A DNA stretch of 62,423 nucleotides from Planctomycetota bacterium (GTDB lineage Bacteria; Planctomycetota; Phycisphaerae; SM23-33). Below, piece after piece: positions 56,836 through 62,423 of this stretch. The number at the start of each line of letters is the position of its first letter. The stretch's first letter is position 1. Below the pieces are notes generated by a model that searched no databases, had not been told where the DNA came from, and saw nothing but the letters and a program-made list of their open reading frames with translations. The translations under genes and the position numbers were made by a program. Where the stretch lies: assembly GCA_030635145.1 (NCBI GenBank), contig DAOVZK010000007.1, forward strand, positions 1 to 62,423, written 5' to 3'.

Positions 56836-58272
56836 TTACTTGCTGGGGGTTTTTCGAACCAGTCCTTTGCGGACGGTTGTTCTTCTCGTTTTTTTGTTGG
56901 CCTCGTGGTCTTGAGGCTTGCGTTTGCGACGGCCTCGGAACTTGTTGTTCTTACTCGCGTGCTCGGTGGTTGCAGACTCGCCGGATTTGCGGCGCCTTTG
57001 GGGTTTGTCCCCACGCGGAGCAGAGGCACTTTTTTTACTCTGTTCCGACCTTTGCTCGTTTAATCGGCGCAGCCTCGGGGGAAGCGGAGCGTCCGGATTG
57101 ATCCCGGGTACAGCAAATTCTTTCTGGACGGGTATCTGCTCACCCAGCAGTTTTTCGATATCGCGAAGAGCCTTATGCTCGTCGCTGCTGCAAAATGATA
57201 TCGCCTGCCCGGTGGTACCGGCCCGGCCTGTTCGGCCGATGCGGTGAACGTAAGTTTCTGCCTCACTCGGTAAATCGTAATTGAACACGTGCGAGATATT
57301 GTCGATGTCGATTCCGCGGGCGGCAATGTCGCTGGCGACAAGAACGCTGACGGTGCCCTTCTTAAAACTATCCAACGTTCGCAGCCGAGTGTTTTGCGAT
57401 TTATTCGAATGAAATGCCGCCGCCGATATCTCCAAACGATTCAGATTCTTTGTAACCTTGTCGGCACGGTGTTTGGTGCGTGTAAAAACGATGGCACGGG
57501 TAACATGCGATTCCTTGAGGTGGCTCGCCAGTAATTGCGCCTTGCCGGTCGACTCCACAAAATACAGCGACTGGGCGACGGTGTCGGCGGCGGTGGCGGT
57601 GGCTTTGATGGGCGTGGTCTGAACCGTCACGGGATCTTTGAGAATCGTGTCAGCCAGCTTGCGAATTTCCTTCGGCATCGTCGCGGAGAACATCAACGTC
57701 TGCCGCTTTTTCGGGATATCCTTGACGATTTTTCGGATGTCGTTGATAAAGCCCATGTCCAACATGCGGTCGGCCTCGTCGAGAACGAATACTTCCAGAT
57801 CCTTGAGCTTGACGATGCCCTGATTCATCAGGTCCATCAATCTACCCGGCGTGGCCACCAGCACGTCCACACCCTTGCGAAGAGTGCGCACCTGCGGTGT
57901 CTGATTTACACCACCAAAAATTACCGTATGTCGCAGCCCCGTGTGGCAACCGTACCGCTTGAAATTTTCAGCGACCTGGGCGGCGAGTTCTCGCGTTGGA
58001 GTCAGCACTAATCCGCGGATCGGACGAAACGGTTTAACCCGCCCGCCCTTGTGGTTGGCCTTCGATTCGGCAACGTTGCCGTAGAGTTTTTGCAGCACCG
58101 GCAGCGCGAAGGCAGCGGTTTTACCCGTTCCCGTCTGGGCGCACCCGAACATGTCCTTACCTTCGAGCAATGGGGGAATTGCCTTTTCTTGGATCGGAGT
58201 GGGGGTGTCGTAACCTTTGGCGCGAATGGCCTGGAGCAGCGGCTTGATCAGCCGTAAGTCTTCAAATTGCAT
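56836..58272 (-). CDS. DEAD-box RNA helicase, RhlE-like
   Basis: ATP-dependent RNA unwinding, probably in ribosome assembly or mRNA decay. The 478-residue protein has the Q motif (PTPIQ), Walker A AQTGTGKT (45-52), PTRELAAQ, the DEAD box (VLDEADRMLDMGF), SAT (MFSATMPKE), ARGIDID and HRIGRTGRAG. The ~110-residue C-terminal tail is basic and low in complexity (RGRRKRKPQDHEANKKTRR), a feature of RhlE/CsdA relatives. A promoter and a 150-nt leader precede it. Confidence 0.94.
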   Translation of the reverse strand: MQFEDLRLIKPLLQAIRAKGYDTPTPIQEKAIPPLLEGKDMFGCAQTGTGKTAAFALPVLQKLYGNVAESKANHKGGRVKPFRPIRGLVLTPTRELAAQVAENFKRYGCHTGLRHTVIFGGVNQTPQVRTLRKGVDVLVATPGRLMDLMNQGIVKLKDLEVFVLDEADRMLDMGFINDIRKIVKDIPKKRQTLMFSATMPKEIRKLADTILKDPVTVQTTPIKATATAADTVAQSLYFVESTGKAQLLASHLKESHVTRAIVFTRTKHRADKVTKNLNRLEISAAAFHSNKSQNTRLRTLDSFKKGTVSVLVASDIAARGIDIDNISHVFNYDLPSEAETYVHRIGRTGRAGTTGQAISFCSSDEHKALRDIEKLLGEQIPVQKEFAVPGINPDAPLPPRLRRLNEQRSEQSKKSASAPRGDKPQRRRKSGESATTEHASKNNKFRGRRKRKPQDHEANKKTRRTTVRKGLVRKTPSK

Positions 58273-58421
58273 TATAGTCTTTTTCTAACTTTCTTTATAA
58301 ACCCGGTTCATCCGGAACTAACAAACTTGTGGAGTAATTGTGCGCTTTTTGCGCGGGAATTGTTTGAAAATTAAATCACACAGCTAGTCAGCCAGCGCGG
58401 AGCAATACCGAGCAGGCCGAT

Positions 58422-58449
58422 AATATACCACAAATATCCTAAACGTCAA
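58422..58449 (-). promoter_or_regulatory. Promoter of the DEAD-box helicase with a structured leader
   Basis: Minus strand: TTGACG (58444-58449), a 16-nt spacer and TATATT (58422-58427). The transcript would carry about 143 nt of leader containing a GCGC-AAAAA-GCGC hairpin and a CCGG-x5-CCGG self-complementary stem. Long leaders are common for cold-induced helicases; that regulation is inferred here. Confidence 0.6.
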
Positions 58450-58714
58450 GAATCTTTTAATTTAAGTTATTGCGATAAAATAAGATGCGTTTCTCAAAAA
58501 CTGGGCGATGCTAGAAAACAGTCACAAGCATGTCTCACGAAACTCCTACATCTCAGTAGACACAAGTTCAGTGGCGGAGTACAATAAGCAGCAATCTCGC
58601 CGGGGCTTGTAAAGCCCGCTAACGTTTCCGGGGTTCAGGGTTCCTTATAGATGAGAGAACCGCAGCGGCGGGCGAGTGGATGAAAATACGTTAACTATTC
58701 GCAAAGGGCGTGCT
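58450..58714. other. Intergenic, no gene seen
   Basis: Spacer between the divergent helicase and deacetylase-like genes. No tRNA, repeat or supported reading frame. The only clear signal is the AAGG ribosome-binding site before the ATG at 58715. Confidence 0.45.
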
Positions 58715-59794
58715 ATGAAACATCGGCGAAGCAAAAAGTGGTGGGTAATGCTGGGTGTGGTGCTGGTAGCGATAAGTGCGAGCTTCGTAACATGCATACC
58801 CGAACGAGCAATGAAGGTAACGAAAAACCCGCGGGACGGTGCCTCGGTGGGAAAAGTTGCAATCGTATATTCCATGCGATATAAGGTCAGCTTTTTCGGG
58901 CTGGAAAAGTTTCATCCGTATCCGCAAAAAAGCGGCGACATCTACTTGCAGCTGGTACGCGACGGGCTTGTAAAACCAAGCGATGTTTTCGTGCCGAAAG
59001 AAATCTCACGCAAGCAAATTCTGCTGGTACATACCGAACGATTTTTGCAGAACCTCAAAGACTCGAAAAAAATTGCACAGTATGTAGAGTTTCCACTGCT
59101 GGGGAATTTTTCGAGCGGGCTGCTGGACTCGTGCATGCTAAGTGCATTTCGCCGGCAATCGGGCGGAACATTGCTCGCTGCCCGAGAGGCTTTGAAACAC
59201 GGAATCGGGATCAACCTCGGCGGCGGATTCCATCACACCAAACCCGACGCCGGTGAAGGATTCAACATCTACGCCGACATGGCAATCGCGATCCGACAGC
59301 TGCAAACCGACGGCGCGATCAAGCGGGCACTGATTATCGACCTCGACGTGCATCAGGGTAACGGCTCGGCTGTAATCTTCGCCGACGATAAATCGGTCTT
59401 TACGTTTTCCATGCACGAATCCGACATCTATCCCATACCGAAAGAGCAAAGCGATCTCGATATCGAATTTGACGCCGGCACGGGCGACGAGGAATATCTA
59501 AACGAACTGGCCGATGCGTTACCGGGAATTTTTACGGCCGCTCGGCCTGACATCGTCTTTTTCCAAAGCGGTGCCGATGTGCTAGCCGGTGATCCGCTGG
59601 CGAACTTACAGCTGACAACCGATGGGCTGGTAAAACGCGACGCCATGATTATCGACGCGTGCGTGCGGCGTGGAATTCCCGTTGTGCAAACCCTCGGGGG
59701 CGGGTATGGGGAAAACGCATGGCGGGGACAATATCGAAGCATCCGGCGGACGGTTGAGCGGTACAGTGCACCGCCCAACACATCCAACCGGTAA
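58715..59794 (+). CDS. Membrane-anchored histone-deacetylase-family hydrolase
   Basis: Zn-dependent amide hydrolase of the HDAC/acetylpolyamine amidohydrolase superfamily. The ATG at 58715 has AAGG 9 nt upstream. The 359-residue protein has a basic N-terminus and one membrane segment (about 10-27). The catalytic domain has His173-His174 (GGGFHHTKPDAGEGFNIYAD), Zn ligands Asp211 and His213 (IDLDVHQGNG) and Asp293 (GADVLAGDPL), and Tyr331 (LGGGY). The motifs are closest to the class IV/HDAC11-like bacterial group. The anchored domain is probably periplasmic, so the substrate is unlikely to be a DNA-binding protein. Confidence 0.88.
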   Translation: MKHRRSKKWWVMLGVVLVAISASFVTCIPERAMKVTKNPRDGASVGKVAIVYSMRYKVSFFGLEKFHPYPQKSGDIYLQLVRDGLVKPSDVFVPKEISRKQILLVHTERFLQNLKDSKKIAQYVEFPLLGNFSSGLLDSCMLSAFRRQSGGTLLAAREALKHGIGINLGGGFHHTKPDAGEGFNIYADMAIAIRQLQTDGAIKRALIIDLDVHQGNGSAVIFADDKSVFTFSMHESDIYPIPKEQSDLDIEFDAGTGDEEYLNELADALPGIFTAARPDIVFFQSGADVLAGDPLANLQLTTDGLVKRDAMIIDACVRRGIPVVQTLGGGYGENAWRGQYRSIRRTVERYSAPPNTSNR

Positions 59795-59820
59795 TTCTAT
59801 CTGAATCGTTTTGCGATTAT

Positions 59821-60117
59821 CTATAACCCTATCGCCGCGCTTTTCAACACCTTGCCATCTTTGAAAGTGACGGTAATTTTCTTGTCGCCGTCTTCCCAAA
59901 CGTAAGCTTTACCTGCACCAGTGATACCACCAAGTGCTCCAGAGCCTTCGACACCTTTCTTCTCGGTGCCCAGAATTTTTTCAACTTCGGCGAGTGTCAT
60001 TCCTACTTTAACCTTGTCCAAATTTTCTTTGCTGACACCGGCTTTGCTGCAGCCGACGACTGCAAATGTCATAATAAACGCTACTGCCAATAATACGAAT
60101 GTTGCTTTTTTTGCCAT
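59821..60117 (-). CDS. Small lipoprotein with an SmpA/OmlA-like (BLIP-type) motif
   Basis: The 98-residue protein has a lipoprotein signal peptide with lipobox VVGC (Cys23). A short mature domain follows: NLDKVKVGMTLAEVEKILGT, where the V-x-V-G-M-T-x-x-E-V-x-x-I-L-G motif is shared with BLIP-like/SmpA-type domains. Beta strands follow (AYVWEDGDKKITVTFKDGKV). The exact role is unknown. AAAGGG lies 7 nt before the ATG. Confidence 0.8.
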   Translation of the reverse strand: MAKKATFVLLAVAFIMTFAVVGCSKAGVSKENLDKVKVGMTLAEVEKILGTEKKGVEGSGALGGITGAGKAYVWEDGDKKITVTFKDGKVLKSAAIGL

Positions 60118-60129
60118 GACTTTGCCCTT

Positions 60130-60369
60130 TCAGATAAACGCTCCCGAAACGAACCGCCCGGCGACCGTCACCGGAGATTCTTGCCCGCCTTGCAACTCAA
60201 ACTGTCGTTGCGAGCCGTCGGGGCTTATTGTTGCTTTCGCGGGGCGTTCTGTCAAGCGACAAGTGATCTTTATATTCGGAGGATAATCGATAATACTTCC
60301 CTTATCAAACATGGGAAGCCTTATGAAACCAACGAAGAGCTGTGCAGAAGTGTTGTCTTGACTTATCAC
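60130..60369 (-). CDS. Possible hypothetical protein (weak)
   Basis: A 79-codon open frame with a GTG start fills the gap between the carbamoyltransferase and the lipoprotein, on the same strand. It has no recognised domain, no signal peptide and no convincing ribosome-binding site. Overlapping frames on the other strand are equally open. I list it only because its position (15 nt after the upstream stop) fits an operon. Confidence 0.25.
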   Translation of the reverse strand: MISQDNTSAQLFVGFIRLPMFDKGSIIDYPPNIKITCRLTERPAKATISPDGSQRQFELQGGQESPVTVAGRFVSGAFI

Positions 60370-60384
60370 TCTTCATAGCCACGC

Positions 60385-62160
60385 TCAGCGAATCATTTTG
60401 TTGAGAAGTGTCGAATTTGAGTCACGCAAAAGAAGCTCGTCTTCCAAAACCAGCGCGTCGAGATTGCTGGCGACGAAAGCCTGCAGGGCTTCCGTGGGAG
60501 TGCAGACGATGGGTTCTTCGTGCATATTAAAGGATGTGTTGACAAGGCTGGGCAGCCCCGTGCGGTCTCGAAAACGAGCGACGATATCGTAATAGAACGG
60601 ATTTTGATGCCGCGAAATATATTGAGGCCGAGCCGTCGAATCCACATGAACCACGGCCGGTTGGGTTCGTTTCATAAATTCGGTGCAATTGTAACAGATC
60701 GTCATGAACCCGGCGGCGTATTGGCTTTTGTGGGCGTTGATGTAGCACTTGTCGATTTCTTCGATAAGCGTCACGGGAGCGAACGGCATAAATTCGGTGC
60801 GTTTGAGTTGCTGGTTCAGCCAATCGTTAACCGACGCATCGGTTGGTGAGTACAAAATCGAACGATTTCCCAGCGCCCGCGGGCCGTACTCCATTCGGCC
60901 GCGACAAATGGCGACAACCTTATTATCCGCAAGCAGCTCAGCCACGCGGTCGGGCAAATCTTCCGCATCTTCAAAGACGAGTTCGTACTGCTCCGTCAGC
61001 TGCAAAATTTCGGCGGCGTCAAGACCCGGGCCAAGATAAACGTCGTCATGCCGGAACGCCCGGGAAGTCTGCGTGTTTTTCGCCCAGCCAGCCAGCGCCG
61101 CCCCCACCGGCTGGCCACAATCGCCCATCCCCGGATGCACATATATTTCGTCGACCTCGTCGAGTTCGTTTATTCGCTGATTGAGTTTTACGTTACCGTG
61201 CACGCCCCCGGCAAGAGCAACGTTGCGAATCCCCGGGTATCGCCCAAGAAACCGCCGCACCAGACCGACGACTGCGTTTTCCATCGCCTCCTGCCATGCC
61301 GCCGCGAGATCTTCGCGCGAATAAGCTCGCAGCTCGGGCGGTAAGCGTTTGGGGGACTCCCCGCGATAGTCCCACCACCAAAGGTGGATTCGCGGATCTA
61401 CATAGAAGTCGTCGGCGTCGTCTTTGAGGTAAAACAACTTGCTGACGAGCGGCCTTGCAACGCTGCTGTCGCCCATCGCCGCCAGCCCGGTAATTTTGCC
61501 TTCATGGCGATTCGGTACAAACCCGAGCAACCGCGTGATTGTGGAGTAAAACTTCCCGGCACTGTGGGTCATGGGGATATCGAGAATTTTCTCGACGCGG
61601 CCGGCCTTACCGAGATATACGCTCGAAGCATTGATGAAGCTCGACCCCTCCATCACGAAAATCAGGGCATCATCAAATCCGCTGGGGTAGTATCCCGAGG
61701 CGGCGTGCGAAAAACCGTGCTCGTAAGATTCGACCTTGCCTTTAAACCCGCGCTTATGCAGGTGGGCTTTTACGCGATCCATTTGCACTTGACGTTTATG
61801 GCTGAATTGTAGGCTTTTACCAAAACGGTGCCGCCAATAGAACCGCAGCAATTTCAGCAGCGAAAGCCCGTAATGTTTTCGGGCGGCGGGGAGAGTTTCG
61901 CACAGCAGTGATTTTTTCATTGCGCGGCGAGACTGCTGGTAACCGCGAAATCCGATATCATCGGAGATCGCCAACACGTCGATTTGCGACGGTTCAATCC
62001 CCTCGGTGCCCAGCATTGTTTCTATCGCTTCGATCGGCCGAGATCGCGACATTTTCCTGCGGTCAAGACGCTCTTGGCTGACGGCATGACGAAGCTGCCC
62101 GTCGACTACGAGGCAGCACCCGCTTTCGTATGTATTGGCGTGTATGCCGAGTATTTTCAT
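60385..62160 (-). CDS. NodU/CmcH-family carbamoyltransferase
   Basis: Transfers carbamoyl from carbamoyl phosphate, via an adenylate, to a hydroxyl of a sugar or secondary metabolite. The 591-residue protein has an N-terminal Kae1-like domain (MKILGIHANTYESGCCLVVD, YEHGFSHAASGYYPSGFDDA, EGKITGLAAMGD, LAGGVHGNVKLNQRI). The C-terminal carbamoyltransferase domain has CRGRMEYGPRALGNRSILYS, FMPFAPVT and LPSLVNTSFNMHEEPIVCTP. It is full length for the family. No sugar or natural-product genes lie downstream, so the acceptor is unknown. A promoter with a palindromic operator precedes it. Confidence 0.9.
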   Translation of the reverse strand: MKILGIHANTYESGCCLVVDGQLRHAVSQERLDRRKMSRSRPIEAIETMLGTEGIEPSQIDVLAISDDIGFRGYQQSRRAMKKSLLCETLPAARKHYGLSLLKLLRFYWRHRFGKSLQFSHKRQVQMDRVKAHLHKRGFKGKVESYEHGFSHAASGYYPSGFDDALIFVMEGSSFINASSVYLGKAGRVEKILDIPMTHSAGKFYSTITRLLGFVPNRHEGKITGLAAMGDSSVARPLVSKLFYLKDDADDFYVDPRIHLWWWDYRGESPKRLPPELRAYSREDLAAAWQEAMENAVVGLVRRFLGRYPGIRNVALAGGVHGNVKLNQRINELDEVDEIYVHPGMGDCGQPVGAALAGWAKNTQTSRAFRHDDVYLGPGLDAAEILQLTEQYELVFEDAEDLPDRVAELLADNKVVAICRGRMEYGPRALGNRSILYSPTDASVNDWLNQQLKRTEFMPFAPVTLIEEIDKCYINAHKSQYAAGFMTICYNCTEFMKRTQPAVVHVDSTARPQYISRHQNPFYYDIVARFRDRTGLPSLVNTSFNMHEEPIVCTPTEALQAFVASNLDALVLEDELLLRDSNSTLLNKMIR

Positions 62161-62228
62161 CTAATTAAAAATTCCCGAATCTCTCTCGGCCCGCCGCAGC
62201 TAATATTCCACAACGAACCTCGCACACG

Positions 62229-62261
62229 ATGCTATCACGTATCGAGTCGTTGTCAACGACT
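62229..62261 (-). promoter_or_regulatory. Carbamoyltransferase promoter with overlapping palindromic operator
   Basis: Minus strand: a perfect TTGACA (62251-62256), a 16-nt spacer and TAGCAT (62229-62234). An 8+1+8 perfect palindrome AGTCGTTG-T-CAACGACT (62245-62261) covers the -35 box, a typical repressor position. The start near 62222 leaves a leader of about 62 nt. Confidence 0.55.
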
Positions 62262-62338
62262 TTCGCAATGGCGATACAACGAGTGAGCGACCTGATTTTC
62301 TGGCGGGGGCTGGTTCTTGTTTTTCTTTTTGATTTTAA

Positions 62339-62423
62339 CCCCGCAGGGGTGGTCAGAATTTAGCCGTGGGCGTCAGCCCACGGTGTAGGGCCAATAGATA
62401 CATCAGCCCTGAAAGGGCGACAG
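62339..62423. repeat. Cluster of three short palindromes at the right edge
   Basis: Within 80 nt lie CCCC-GCA-GGGG (62339-62349), CCGTGGGC-GTCA-GCCCACGG (62364-62383) and GCCCT-GAA-AGGGC (62406-62418). They form a composite intergenic repeat, probably continuing past the edge. Similar composite palindromes are widespread between genes in some phyla; the origin here is not resolvable. Confidence 0.7.

Overview
The window looks like chromosomal DNA from a free-living, diderm-like bacterium of moderate GC. A planctomycete-type organism (class Phycisphaerae or a relative) is my best inference. It rests on the unbroken ribosomal/transcription cluster without rpmD or infA, the many REP-type palindromes, large secreted proteins built of short beta repeats, and a futalosine-pathway MqnD. 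No 16S gene is present, so this remains an inference from protein flavour.

Bases 1-33124 form one continuous minus-strand block. Reading in the direction of transcription (right to left) it is: promoter, tRNA-Thr, tuf, rpmG, tRNA-Trp, secE, nusG, rplK, rplA, rplJ, rplL, rpoB, rpoC, rpsL, rpsG, fusA, then a second promoter and rpsJ-rplC-rplD-rplW-rplB-rpsS-rplV-rpsC-rplP-rpmC-rpsQ-rplN-rplX-rplE-rpsN-rpsH-rplF-rplR-rpsE-rplO-secY-adk-map-rpmJ-rpsM-rpsK-rpsD (cut by the left edge). This joins the classical tuf/secE, L11/beta, str, S10, spc and alpha clusters. Several spacers hold unusual structure. There are two copies of a roughly 290-bp element with a 23-24 bp perfect inverted repeat (after map and after rplJ). 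There are three tandem two-hairpin units, one of which is the 3' end of rpsS. A multi-stem candidate RNA lies between rpsG and fusA, and there are strong hairpins between rplL and rpoB and between tuf and rpmG.

Bases 33125-35433 are accessory: phased 10-bp repeats, a small membrane protein, an AT-rich patch (isochorismatase-like gene plus a truncated YdeI-like gene) and a RAYT (REP-associated tyrosine transposase) bracketed by inverted REP palindromes that supply stop codons.

Bases 35854-39163 (plus strand) hold hpf, ptsN, ptsH and ptsI, a regulatory-type phosphotransferase set with its own promoter. Next come a DUF2344 protein and RNase E/G, a mutarotase-like gene, ruvC-(membrane protein)-ruvA, an MFS transporter, a metallophosphoesterase, a minus-strand mqnD-histidine kinase-cardiolipin synthase operon and a HAD phosphatase. 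After these lie two tandem secreted paralogues with repeated beta-barrel-like units, a DEAD-box RNA helicase, a membrane-anchored histone-deacetylase-family protein, a small lipoprotein and a NodU-type carbamoyltransferase whose promoter carries an operator-like palindrome. The right edge enters another palindromic repeat cluster.
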